Origin: Angelakisella sp.
GTDB taxonomy: Bacteria > Bacillota > Clostridia > Oscillospirales > Ruminococcaceae
Length of the DNA: 7,712 nt
Direction: 5' to 3'
Assembly (NCBI GenBank): GCA_022795575.1
Contig: JAAWGY010000100.1
Coordinates: forward strand, 1 to 7,712
The translations under genes and the position numbers were made by a program. The first letter of the stretch is position 1. Every line of letters starts with the position of its first letter. Positions 1 through 6,407 of this stretch are shown here, in pieces. Under the pieces are notes generated by a model. It saw only the letters and a list, made by a program, of their open reading frames with translations. It was not told the origin of the DNA and searched no databases.

Positions 1-145
1 CGAGCAAATTTTTTGACTGCCGATGCCAAAAAAGCGCAGGAATACGATATGTATTTCAAGGTTTTTTGGCAAAGGCAGGCGGAAAATTTGCCGTCAAGAC
101 GCGCGCGGCGGCGATTGGTACAGCTTCTTAAAGGCCATCATCCTC

Positions 146-175
146 TTGCCATCCCCGTGCCCCTTGTGCTACACT
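146..175 (+). promoter_or_regulatory. Possible promoter of the glycosyltransferase gene
   Basis: TTGCCA (146-151) and TACACT (170-175) are separated by 18 bases. The -10 is preceded by TG plus one base (167-169), an extended -10 arrangement. It would start transcription near 182, just before the ribosome binding site. This is sequence resemblance only. Confidence 0.4.
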
Positions 176-205
176 GATACCATCGGAAAGGAGGGTGCTA
201 CCCCT

Positions 206-1024
206 ATGGACAAGCCCCTGGTCAGTATCATCATCCCCATCTACAACGCCGCGCCCCACCTGGCTGCCTGCATCGAAAGCGTGCGCAAGCAGACCTACGA
301 CAACATAGAAATCCTGCTGGTGAACGACGGCAGCGACGACGTCAGCCTGCCCATCTGCCAGATGTACGCCAAGGTGGACAGCCGCATCCGCGTCATCGAC
401 AAATGCAACAGCGGTGTTTCCGCCACCCGCAACGTGGCCATCGACCAGGCCGCCGGTGCTTTTTTGCAGTTTGTGGACGCCGACGACCGCCTGGCCATGG
501 AGGCCACCCAGCTCCTCACCGAGCGGGCGCTGCGCACCGGCGCGGAGATGGTCATCTGCCACTACTACCGGGTATCGGGCCGGCGGCGGCGGAGCGTGCA
601 CGGCTTTTTGGAGACCGACCGGGTACTTTCCCAGCGGGAGTTTGCCACCCAGCTGATGGAGGAGCCCTCCAGCTTCTACTACGGCGTGATGTGGAACAAG
701 CTTTACCGCACCGACATCATCCGGGACCACCGCATCCGGTGCAGCGAGGAGCTGGGCTGGAGCGAGGACTTTCTCTTCAATCTGGCATACATCCGCTATT
801 GCCAGAGCTTTGCCTCGGTACAGCTGCCACTGTATTACTACTACAAAAACAAAAAGGGTATTACCGCCACCAGCTTCGGCATCACCAAGCTTCCCCAAAC
901 CATCGAGACCAAGCTGAACCTCTTTGAGTTTTACAAAGATCTGTATACCGAAATGGGGCTATACGAACAGTATAAGCTCCAGATCCACAAATACCTTTTT
1001 GACATCGCCAGCGATAAGGACTGA
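206..1024 (+). CDS. Family 2 (GT-A) glycosyltransferase
   Basis: Probable cytoplasmic or membrane-associated glycosyltransferase that moves a sugar from a nucleotide-sugar donor to a surface glycan or similar acceptor. The 272-residue protein opens with the GT2 nucleotide-binding strand VSIIIPIYN (6-14), then LLVNDGSDD (37-45), the SGVSATRN motif (69-76) and the metal/donor-binding DAD-D motif at D91/D93/D94. MWNKLYR (162-168) and the acidic pair E187-D188 in a WSEDFLFN segment are typical of GT2 enzymes acting on capsule or exopolysaccharide. The ATG at 206 is preferred over an upstream in-frame ATG at 23 because the GT2 fold starts at once and AAAGGAGGG (187-195) lies 10 bases before it. 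There are no obvious membrane spans. No other glycan genes are visible nearby, so donor and acceptor cannot be inferred. The family call is strong; the specific role is unknown. Confidence 0.93.
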   Translation: MDKPLVSIIIPIYNAAPHLAACIESVRKQTYDNIEILLVNDGSDDVSLPICQMYAKVDSRIRVIDKCNSGVSATRNVAIDQAAGAFLQFVDADDRLAMEATQLLTERALRTGAEMVICHYYRVSGRRRRSVHGFLETDRVLSQREFATQLMEEPSSFYYGVMWNKLYRTDIIRDHRIRCSEELGWSEDFLFNLAYIRYCQSFASVQLPLYYYYKNKKGITATSFGITKLPQTIETKLNLFEFYKDLYTEMGLYEQYKLQIHKYLFDIASDKD

Positions 1025-1156
1025 GCTGCCGGGGATGGTCGGGGAGGCCGCGTCCGAGAAGGCCCGGGGGAGGGCTTGGCGGCGCGCTGTACGGCATTAG
1101 GCCGGCTTCCTTGGCCCCCCCGAGGAGCTTGTGATCTTTGAAAGGAGTGCTGCACT

Positions 1157-2077
1157 ATGTCCCGCCGTGTTCTTCTCCTGGGCGGTCTGCTGATGGACCG
1201 CTACCTGCTGACCAAGGCTTACCCGCAGCGGGGACAGGACGCCCTGATCACCCGCCAGTTTCAGCGCCCCGGGGGGTGTCCCTTTAACGTGGCTGTTACA
1301 CTCCAGGGGCTGGGTGTCGAGCCTCTTTTGTGGTCCGCTCTTTCGGACGACGAGATGGGGCGGGAGCTCTCCCGGGCTTTGGACGCCCGGGGGTTGAGCC
1401 GGGAGGCGGTTTACCCGCTCCCCGGCGGGGACACCGGCTACTGCGTCATTGTGCTGGACGAGGAGGGGGAGCGCACCTTTTTCACCTACCGGGGGTGCGA
1501 GGGGCACTTTGACGCCGGCCGGGCCGGGGCTTTGCTGGGGGAGATTGAGATGGTTTATGTCACCGGGATCTACCTGCTTTACCCGGAATGGTCCCGGCTG
1601 GCGGTGGCGTTTATTGAAGAGCTGGCCGGGGCGGGGGTTCCGGTGCTGCTGGATCCGGGGCCTTTGGTGCTGGAGATGGAGCCGGAGCTTTTGCGGCGGG
1701 TTGTTTTTGCGGCGGACTTTATTACGCCCAGTACCGACGAGGTGGGGGCGATGGAGGCGGCGCTGGGGATTGAGGGGCTGGTGAGGCGGGTGCTTGCCCA
1801 CGGGGCCCGGGCGGTGCTGGAAACACGGGGAAGCGCGGGGGCTGTTGTACATACCATGGCGGGAGCGGTGGAGGTTCCGGCCTATCCGGCGGGGGTGGTG
1901 GATACTACCGGGACGGGGGATAGCTTTGCGGCGGGGTTTATGGCGGGGTACTTGGCTCATGGGGATATTTGGGCGGCGGCACGGGAGGGCAGCGCTTGCG
2001 GGTCGCTGACGGCGGAGGCGATGGGACCGCACCGGGTGTTTGGCTGGGCGGAGGTGCGGGAGCGGATGGGTGTGTAG
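1157..2077 (+). CDS. PfkB/ribokinase-family carbohydrate kinase
   Basis: Cytoplasmic ATP-dependent kinase of the ribokinase/PfkB superfamily, 306 residues, the usual family length. The N-terminus has the substrate-side aspartate (D14) and the PGG...N element (G39-G40, N44) that corresponds to PfkB signature 1. The C-terminal signature DTTGTGDSFAAGF begins at D249 and supplies the anion hole and the catalytic base D255. The sugar or nucleoside accepted is not evident; fructokinase-like, ribokinase-like or sugar-acid kinase roles all remain possible. AAAGGAG (1141-1147) lies 9 bases before the ATG. The gene follows the glycosyltransferase after 132 bases with no convincing terminator between, so they could be co-transcribed, but the functions do not obviously connect. 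From about base 1260 onward it favours GGG and GCG codons, unlike the GGC/GCC-rich genes on either side. Confidence 0.9.
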   Translation: MSRRVLLLGGLLMDRYLLTKAYPQRGQDALITRQFQRPGGCPFNVAVTLQGLGVEPLLWSALSDDEMGRELSRALDARGLSREAVYPLPGGDTGYCVIVLDEEGERTFFTYRGCEGHFDAGRAGALLGEIEMVYVTGIYLLYPEWSRLAVAFIEELAGAGVPVLLDPGPLVLEMEPELLRRVVFAADFITPSTDEVGAMEAALGIEGLVRRVLAHGARAVLETRGSAGAVVHTMAGAVEVPAYPAGVVDTTGTGDSFAAGFMAGYLAHGDIWAAAREGSACGSLTAEAMGPHRVFGWAEVRERMGV

Positions 2078-2122
2078 GGGAGTTATGAAGCACCTGCCCG
2101 TCAGGGGCCCGCAGGGCGATAG

Positions 2123-2162
2123 AAGTTTCGGTCAAGCCTTTGAAAAGGCTTGACCGAAACTT
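2123..2162 (+). terminator. Rho-independent terminator after the PfkB kinase
   Basis: A perfect 19-bp inverted repeat (arms 2123-2141 and 2144-2162) has only GA between the arms, so the innermost A-T pairs would open as the loop. It runs straight into TTTT (2161-2164). The T tract is on the plus strand only. It separates the kinase from the next operon. Confidence 0.85.
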
Positions 2163-2195
2163 TTAGCAGCCGTAACGGAAGCCGCGCCTGCTTCG

Positions 2196-2224
2196 TTGAC
2201 AACAAAGGCCTGATTCAATATAAT
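2196..2224 (+). promoter_or_regulatory. Consensus sigma-A promoter of the GGT-CHR operon
   Basis: TTGACA (2196-2201) and TATAAT (2219-2224) are both perfect consensus hexamers with the optimal 17-base spacer. Predicted transcription start is near 2231, giving a leader of about 30 nt before the TTG start at 2261. There is little room for a riboswitch, so any control would be by a repressor or activator near the promoter. No clear operator dyad is seen. Confidence 0.88.
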
Positions 2225-2244
2225 GGAAACCATCAGTGATATGT

Positions 2245-2251
2245 AAAGGAG
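2245..2251 (+). promoter_or_regulatory. Ribosome binding site that fixes the TTG start of the GGT gene
   Basis: AAAGGAG lies 9 bases before TTG at 2261. The same 13 bases AAAGGAGTGCTGC stand before the PfkB kinase start (1141-1153), where the start is a clear ATG at matching distance. This supports TTG as the real start here. Confidence 0.8.
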
Positions 2252-2260
2252 TGCTGCTTT

Positions 2261-3889
2261 TTGAAAACCCCGTTTGATCCCCTGGCCCAACGCTACCCCT
2301 CCCAACGCTTCCCAATCTATGCCCGGGAAGGAATGGTAAACTGCTCCTCCCCCCAAGCCGCCGCCGCCGGCCTGGAGGCCCTCCGCAACGGCGGTAACGC
2401 CATCGACGCCGCCGTCGCCGCCGCCACCGCCCTCACCGTGGTGGAGCCCTCCGCCAACGGCATCGGCTCCGATGCCTTCGCCCTGGTCTGGTCCGCCAAG
2501 GACCAGAAGCTCTTCGGCCTCAACGCCAGCGGCCCCGCCCCCCAGCTGGCCGACATCCAGCAGGTGCTGGCCGATGGCAAGGACGACAAGGGTAAAATGC
2601 CCGTCTATGGCTGGACCCCCGTAACCGTCCCCGGGGCCCCCAAGGCCTGGGCCCAGCTTTCCAGCCGCTTCGGCCAGCTCCCCCTGGAGAAAACCATGGC
2701 CCCCGCCATCCGCTACGCCCGGGATGGCTACCCCTGCGCCCCCAACCTGGCCCTGATGTGGCAGCGGGCCTTTGCCAAGTATAAGGAGGTCTGCACCGGC
2801 CCGGAGTTTGAGGAGTGGTTCCGGACCTTTGCCCCCCAGGACCGCCCCTATGAGGCCGGGGAGCTTATCCGCCTGCCCCGCCATGCCGATACCCTGGCCG
2901 CCATCGCCGCCACCGGCGCCGACGCCTTCTATAAGGGGGAGCTGGCAAAGCGGATTGACGCCGACAGCAAAAAGCACGGCGGCTACCTGCGCTACGAGGA
3001 CCTGGCAGCCTACGAGGCCAAGTGGGTGGAGCCTGTCTCGGTAAACTACCGGGGCTACGAGGTCTGCGAAATCCCCCCCAACGGCCAGGGCATCGTCGCC
3101 CTTATGGCGCTGAATATCCTGAAGGAATTCTCCTTCCCGGAAAAGGAGAGCGTCGAAACCTACCACCGGCAGCTGGAGGCCATCAAGATGGCCTTTGCCG
3201 ATGCCTTCCGCTATGTCACCGACCCGGACCACATGGAGCTGGACTACCACCGCCTTATCCTGCCGGAGTACGGCGCCCAGCGGGCCCGGGACATCGGGGA
3301 GCGGGCCCAGGTCCGCACCCACGGCCTTCCCCCCAAGAGCGGCACCGTCTACCTCTGCTGCGCCGACGGGGCGGGGAACATGGTCTCCTACATCCAGTCC
3401 AACTACATGGGCTTCGGCTCCGGGATTGTGGTGGAGGGCACCGGTATTTCCCTACAGAACCGGGGGCACGACTTCTCCCTGGACCCGGAGGCCGCCAACC
3501 GCCTGGCCCCCGGCAAGCGCAGCTACCACACCATCATCCCCGGCTTCCTGATGAAGGACGGCGCCCCGGTGGGGCCCTTTGGGGTGATGGGGGGGTATAT
3601 GCAGCCCCAGGGCCATGTCCAGGTGGTGATGAACTACGTGGACTTTGGCCTGGATCCCCAGCAGGCCCTGGACGCCCCCCGTTGGCAGTGGATGCGGGAC
3701 AACACCGTTACGGTGGAGAGCCGCTTTGCCCCGGAGATGGCCCTGGCCCTCCAGCGGCGGGGCCACGCCATCCGCTCCGATCTTTCCACCCCCAGCTTTG
3801 GCCGGGGCCAGATGATTGTCCGGCTGGAAAACGGGGTTTTGGTGGGGGGCACCGAGTCCCGCACCGATAGTAACATTGCCTGCTATTAA
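2261..3889 (+). CDS. YwrD-type gamma-glutamyltransferase family protein
   Basis: N-terminal-nucleophile enzyme of the gamma-glutamyltranspeptidase family, which cleaves gamma-glutamyl bonds (glutathione, gamma-glutamyl peptides) by hydrolysis or transfer. The 542-residue precursor would self-cleave before T362 in the GTVYLCCAD motif, giving a large chain of about 361 residues and a small chain of 181. Other family marks: RNGGNAIDAAVAAA near residue 45, GIGSDAFALVW, PNGQG (273-277), SYHTIIPG from S421 (counterpart of the substrate-binding serine pair) and the oxyanion glycines G444-G445 in MGGYMQPQGH. The TVYLC nucleophile context and GTGISLQNRG...FSLDP are typical of the YwrD branch, as opposed to the secreted Ggt branch. 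No signal peptide is present, so a cytoplasmic location is likely. It is first in an operon with two CHR transporters (24-base gap). The natural substrate is not known for this branch. Confidence 0.93.
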   Translation: MKTPFDPLAQRYPSQRFPIYAREGMVNCSSPQAAAAGLEALRNGGNAIDAAVAAATALTVVEPSANGIGSDAFALVWSAKDQKLFGLNASGPAPQLADIQQVLADGKDDKGKMPVYGWTPVTVPGAPKAWAQLSSRFGQLPLEKTMAPAIRYARDGYPCAPNLALMWQRAFAKYKEVCTGPEFEEWFRTFAPQDRPYEAGELIRLPRHADTLAAIAATGADAFYKGELAKRIDADSKKHGGYLRYEDLAAYEAKWVEPVSVNYRGYEVCEIPPNGQGIVALMALNILKEFSFPEKESVETYHRQLEAIKMAFADAFRYVTDPDHMELDYHRLILPEYGAQRARDIGERAQVRTHGLPPKSGTVYLCCADGAGNMVSYIQSNYMGFGSGIVVEGTGISLQNRGHDFSLDPEAANRLAPGKRSYHTIIPGFLMKDGAPVGPFGVMGGYMQPQGHVQVVMNYVDFGLDPQQALDAPRWQWMRDNTVTVESRFAPEMALALQRRGHAIRSDLSTPSFGRGQMIVRLENGVLVGGTESRTDSNIACY

Positions 3890-3913
3890 GGCAGCAAGGA
3901 GAGGTTTTTTGCC

Positions 3914-4483
3914 ATGTCAGAGCTGTTCCAGTTGTATATCCTTTTCTTTCGGATGGGGGCCGTCACCTTTGGGGGCGGCTACGCCATGCTGCCCATCCTC
4001 CGGCGGGAGATTATCGAGAGCCGCCGCTGGATGGACGAGGAGACGGTGATGGACTACTACGCCCTCAGCCAGGGGCTGCCGGGGATTATCGCCGTCAACG
4101 TGGCGGTCTTTATCGGCTACTACCGCAAAAAGGTCCCGGGGGCCCTGGCCGCCGCCCTGGGGGTGGTGTCCCCCTGCGTCCTCATCATCACCGTCATCTA
4201 TTACCTCCTTACCGGCTTCCAGGATAACCCCTATGTCCGCCACGCCCTGGCGGGGATTTCGGTCTGCGTGGTGGCCCTGATTTTGGACGCCATCCTTAGT
4301 ATGTGGAAGAAGGGGGTTAAGGATATCCCCTGCGTCGTCATCTGCGCCGCGGCCTTTGTCATCAGCGCCTTCACCAGCTTTTCCCCCATCCTGCTGGTTA
4401 TCCTCTGCGCCGTGGTGGGCATCCTGCTGCGCACCCTTGCCGCCTCCCGGGCGGCGGGCCAGAAGGGAGGCGAAGGCAAGTGA
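3914..4483 (+). CDS. Single-domain CHR (chromate transporter) family protein, N-type half
   Basis: Short-chain member of the CHR/ChrA family, 189 residues with about five or six hydrophobic membrane segments. It corresponds to one half of the two-domain ChrA exporters. Visible CHR signatures are FGGGYAMLP (19-27) followed by a conserved basic/acidic stretch, and SQGLPGIIAVNVAVFIGY (52-69). It is expected to work only as a heterodimer with the next gene product. AAGGAGAGG (3896-3904) precedes the ATG. It starts 24 bases after the GGT stop and overlaps the second CHR gene by 4 bases, so all three are translated from one message. CHR proteins export chromate in several bacteria, but many gut homologues probably carry another anion; the actual substrate is not shown here. 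Confidence 0.9.
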   Translation: MSELFQLYILFFRMGAVTFGGGYAMLPILRREIIESRRWMDEETVMDYYALSQGLPGIIAVNVAVFIGYYRKKVPGALAAALGVVSPCVLIITVIYYLLTGFQDNPYVRHALAGISVCVVALILDAILSMWKKGVKDIPCVVICAAAFVISAFTSFSPILLVILCAVVGILLRTLAASRAAGQKGGEGK

Positions 4484-5043
4484 TCTATCTACAGCTCTTT
4501 TGGGAGTTTTTACAGATTGGCATCTTCGCTGTAGGGGGCGGCATGGCCACCATTCCCTTCCTCCAGCACCTTTCGGAATCCACCGGCTGGTTCCCCCCCT
4601 CCCTCATCACCGATATGGTGGCCATCTCGGAATCCACCCCCGGCCCCATCGGCATCAACATGGCTACCTATGTGGGGTGCGCCATTGCCGGCATCCCCGG
4701 GGGGATTATCGCCACCCTGGGGGAGGTGCTGCCATCGGTGGTGATTATCTCGGTGGTTTCCATGTACCTCAACAAATTCCGGGATAACAAGCTGGTGGGC
4801 TACGCCTTCTACGGGCTGCGTCCGGCGGTAACGGGGCTAATCGCCGCCGCCGGGGTAAGCGTGGCCAAGGTGGCTATGCTCCGGCTGGAGCTGTTCCAGC
4901 AGACCGGCTCGCTGCTGGACCTGGTGGACCTGAAGAAGCTGATCTTCTTCGTGCTGGTATTTGCGGCCATCAAGAAATTTAAGCTCCATCCCATCGCCTA
5001 CATCGCCTGCGCGGCGGTGGTAGGGATTGTGCTGTCGTTTTAG
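4480..5043 (+). CDS. Single-domain CHR (chromate transporter) family protein, C-type half
   Basis: Second half of the split CHR transporter, 187 residues with several hydrophobic segments. It has the paralogous signatures VGGGMATIPFL (18-28) and STPGPIGINMATYVG (52-66), the latter closer to the textbook PGP motif than in its partner. The GTG start overlaps the upstream TGA in GTGA (4480-4483), a translational-coupling arrangement that fits a 1:1 heterodimer. GGGAGG (4465-4470) lies 9 bases upstream. It is the last gene of the operon; the terminator follows 32 bases after the stop. No regulator (such as the Lrp-like gene found beside the B. subtilis pair) is present next to it in this window. 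Confidence 0.9.
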   Translation: MIYLQLFWEFLQIGIFAVGGGMATIPFLQHLSESTGWFPPSLITDMVAISESTPGPIGINMATYVGCAIAGIPGGIIATLGEVLPSVVIISVVSMYLNKFRDNKLVGYAFYGLRPAVTGLIAAAGVSVAKVAMLRLELFQQTGSLLDLVDLKKLIFFVLVFAAIKKFKLHPIAYIACAAVVGIVLSF

Positions 5044-5075
5044 AGCAGGCGCTCACCGCCAACAATGGGATATCG

Positions 5076-5112
5076 AAAGCCGCCTCCCCGGTACAAGGGG
5101 GAGGCGGCTTTT
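5076..5112 (+). terminator. Rho-independent terminator of the GGT-CHR operon
   Basis: A 14-bp perfect stem (5076-5089 with 5098-5111) with an 8-base loop ends in TTTT (5109-5112). The core stem GCCGCCTCCCC is very GC-rich. It lies 32 bases behind the second CHR gene. Confidence 0.85.
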
Positions 5113-5202
5113 GGTGTATGCGGCAGCGATTGGTACGGCTTTCCGGAATAAAGGGGAGGGGATATCTCCATAATAAAGGAAACGATGGATAGGGGGGGTA
5201 CG

Positions 5203-5391
5203 ATGCTGGAAAAGCTGGCGCTGCTGCTGGCCATTGCGGGGTGCGTCAACTGGGGGCTGGTGGGGCTGTTCCAGCTGGACGCCGTAGCCCTCTACCTGGG
5301 GGGTGCCGCCACCATTCCCGGCCGGGTGGCCTACACCCTGGCCGCTATGGGGGGGATTGGGTGCCTGCCGCTGCTGTTCCGGGGCAAGTAG
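5203..5391 (+). CDS. Small DUF378-family membrane protein
   Basis: A 62-residue hydrophobic protein beginning MLEKLALLLAIAGCVNWGLV. It carries the INWGLVGLF-type motif (here VNWGLVGLF) of DUF378/YuzA proteins, followed by a second hydrophobic segment (RVAYTLAAMGGIGCLPLLF). Two membrane helices are expected; the biochemical role of the family is unknown. An in-frame ATG at 5185 would add six residues (MDRGGT) and has AAAGGA (5175-5180) only 4 bases away. I prefer 5203 because family members start right at the first helix, with AGGGGGGG (5191-5198) upstream, but the choice is uncertain. It seems monocistronic, between the operon terminator and a convergent gene. Confidence 0.8.
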   Translation: MLEKLALLLAIAGCVNWGLVGLFQLDAVALYLGGAATIPGRVAYTLAAMGGIGCLPLLFRGK

Positions 5392-5429
5392 GGGCGGTAT
5401 CATCCTTGCCTGGGGATGGATTGGCGGGA

Positions 5430-5879
5430 TTACTTTTGGGGGGAACCGGGGGGAAAGCTCCGCAAGGGGAGGTCCAGCACCTCCTGGTACTCCTGGGGGT
5501 GGTGGCGCTTTAGGTAGGGGAGGAAGTTGTCGTAAAGCATCCGGATGGCATTGGGGGCGGTGGGGGCCTGCTCGTTCTCCCAGCCAAGCTCCCGCCACCG
5601 GTGGATGTATCGTTGGCTGTTCGGGGGGCGGTAGGCCTTCCGAAGAAATGTATTGATACACCTGGAGACGTTTTCCGCGTTGCGGGAATAGCGTCTGCCG
5701 GCCTGATGGATGCGCTTATTGGCCGAGATGGACTGACCGTCCGCCACCTGCTGGAGGAGGATATACCGCAGATAATACCATCCGTGGTTCACCGGAGGCC
5801 CCATTTCGGTAACGTACATAGAGACAATGCCCTGGAGGGCTGTGTATTCCGGCATGGAGAGGTAGGCGTCGAATTCCAC
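5430..5879 (-). CDS. Orphan Spo0A C-terminal-domain DNA-binding protein
   Basis: A 149-residue protein that resembles the DNA-binding effector half of the sporulation master regulator Spo0A, without the phosphorylatable receiver domain. Residues 23-38 (VTEMGPPVNHGWYYLR) parallel the Spo0A segment around EIGVPAHIKGYLYLR. Residues 68-83 (AENVSRCINTFLRKAY) match the recognition-helix region around ASRVERAIRHAIEVAW. APTAPNAIRMLYD (105-117) matches the KPTNSEFIAMIAD helix near the Spo0A C-terminus. The domain spans about 17-124, the full usual length, so the domain itself is not truncated. A 25-residue charged and proline-rich tail follows. The start is GTG at 5879, with GGAG 8 bases upstream; a GTG three codons earlier overlaps that site and is less likely. 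It is divergent from an XRE gene and convergent with the DUF378 gene. Alignment is from memory; the family call is probable, function unknown. Confidence 0.72.
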   Translation of the reverse strand: MEFDAYLSMPEYTALQGIVSMYVTEMGPPVNHGWYYLRYILLQQVADGQSISANKRIHQAGRRYSRNAENVSRCINTFLRKAYRPPNSQRYIHRWRELGWENEQAPTAPNAIRMLYDNFLPYLKRHHPQEYQEVLDLPLRSFPPGSPQK

Positions 5880-5887
5880 TATAATCA

Positions 5888-5891
5888 CTCC
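5888..5891 (-). promoter_or_regulatory. Ribosome binding site deciding the GTG start of the Spo0A-like gene
   Basis: GGAG on the minus strand lies 8 bases before the GTG at 5879. The alternative GTG at 5888 would sit inside this site and is therefore disfavoured. Confidence 0.65.
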
Positions 5892-5936
5892 ATTCTAAAA
5901 CCAACTAACAGCAAAACGTTGATTGTAACGATAAAT

Positions 5937-5965
5937 ATTATACGTCTAAAATATCTAATTTTCAA
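5937..5965 (-). promoter_or_regulatory. Promoter of the Spo0A-like gene
   Basis: On the minus strand TTGAAA (5965-5960) and TATAAT (5942-5937) are separated by exactly 17 bases. Transcription would begin near 5930, giving a leader of about 50 nt. This is the best promoter match in the divergent region. Confidence 0.72.
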
Positions 5966-5972
5966 GTCTATA

Positions 5973-5990
5973 GCGTAGTATAATATACGC
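5973..5990 (+). promoter_or_regulatory. TATAAT box inside a small dyad before the XRE gene
   Basis: TATAAT (5979-5984) could be the -10 of the XRE gene at 6037, but no good -35 stands at 16-18 bases upstream (TAATTT at best). The box lies between GCGTA (5973-5977) and its inverse TACGC (5986-5990). A protein bound to this dyad would cover the promoter, so autoregulation by the XRE protein is an attractive guess. Five-base arms are short and could be chance. Confidence 0.35.
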
Positions 5991-6036
5991 AAAAAACAAC
6001 TATTGCATAGAGTTTTTAGATATAAGGGACGGTATT

Positions 6037-6354
6037 ATGAAAGATGTCTTGGAGGAAATTACGCGCCAACGTCTAAAACGGGGGTGGACAGAGTATCAAC
6101 TGGCAAAGAACGCTAATCTTACACAATCCACCATTTCGACTTGGTACAGGAAGAAACAAATCCCGACAATTGACAGCCTAAGCAAGGTTTGTGCAGGCTT
6201 TGGAATGACCCTTTCGGCTTTCTTTCTGGAAGGGGATGACGCAATCGTTCTGACGCAGGAGCAGCGGGAGCTTTTGGATCACTGGGGAGCGCTTTCTCCT
6301 ACCCAGCGGAAAATAGTCCTGGAGCTGTTGGAGCATATGGGAACAGAGCATTAA
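6037..6354 (+). CDS. XRE-family helix-turn-helix regulator (first)
   Basis: A 105-residue cytoplasmic DNA-binding protein of the XRE/Cro-CI HTH_3 family. The five-helix domain fills residues 4-63; the helix-turn-helix lies at about 18-37 (TEYQLAKNANLTQSTISTWY), followed by the usual IPTIDSLSKVCAGFGMTLSAFF segment. The remaining 40 residues (LTQEQRELLDHWGALSPTQRKIVLELLEHM) look like two amphipathic helices, probably for dimerisation; no enzymatic or sensor domain is visible. AAGGGA (6024-6029) lies 7 bases before the ATG. It is divergent from the Spo0A-like gene across a 157-base AT-rich gap and ends in its own terminator, so the two may share regulatory sites. Target genes are unknown; a self-regulating repressor is the default expectation. 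Confidence 0.9.
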   Translation: MKDVLEEITRQRLKRGWTEYQLAKNANLTQSTISTWYRKKQIPTIDSLSKVCAGFGMTLSAFFLEGDDAIVLTQEQRELLDHWGALSPTQRKIVLELLEHMGTEH

Positions 6355-6391
6355 AAGCACTCTGCGGAAGGGATTCCGTGGGGTGTTTTTT
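6353..6391 (+). terminator. Rho-independent terminator of the first XRE gene
   Basis: A 12-bp stem (6358-6369 with 6374-6385, loop GGGA, three G-U wobble pairs) is followed by six T (6386-6391). It overlaps the end of the coding region, with AAAA ahead of the stem able to pair with the T run. Confidence 0.75.
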
Positions 6392-6407
6392 CTACGCTTT
6401 GGTTATT

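Noticed and set aside
1..176. Open frame 1 at the left edge, possible 3' end of an upstream gene
   Set aside because: Open for 58 codons but with no recognisable protein and irregular codon use; it may equally be a dispersed repeat. Not supportable.
23..205. N-terminal extension of the glycosyltransferase from ATG 23
   Set aside because: The extra 61 residues are basic and cysteine-rich with no family match, and the ribosome binding site at 187-195 serves ATG 206.
128..898. Long minus-strand open frame opposite the glycosyltransferase
   Set aside because: Shadow of GC-rich codons; low-complexity valine/alanine/glycine translation and no ribosome binding site.
1025..1156. Terminator between the glycosyltransferase and PfkB kinase
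   Set aside because: GC-rich with scattered GGCC palindromes, but no stable short-loop stem followed by a T run.
2132..3322. 396-residue minus-strand open frame opposite the GGT gene
   Set aside because: Glycine-rich low-complexity shadow; the GGT reading on the plus strand carries all the catalytic motifs.
5053..5661. Proline-rich minus-strand frame overlapping the DUF378 gene and the Spo0A-like gene
   Set aside because: It crosses a terminator and two better-supported genes; the composition is typical of a shadow frame.
5867..5873. CGTCGAA, close to a Spo0A-box core, at the start of the Spo0A-like gene
   Set aside because: One mismatch in a 7-base motif, lying within codons for F-D-A; expected by chance.
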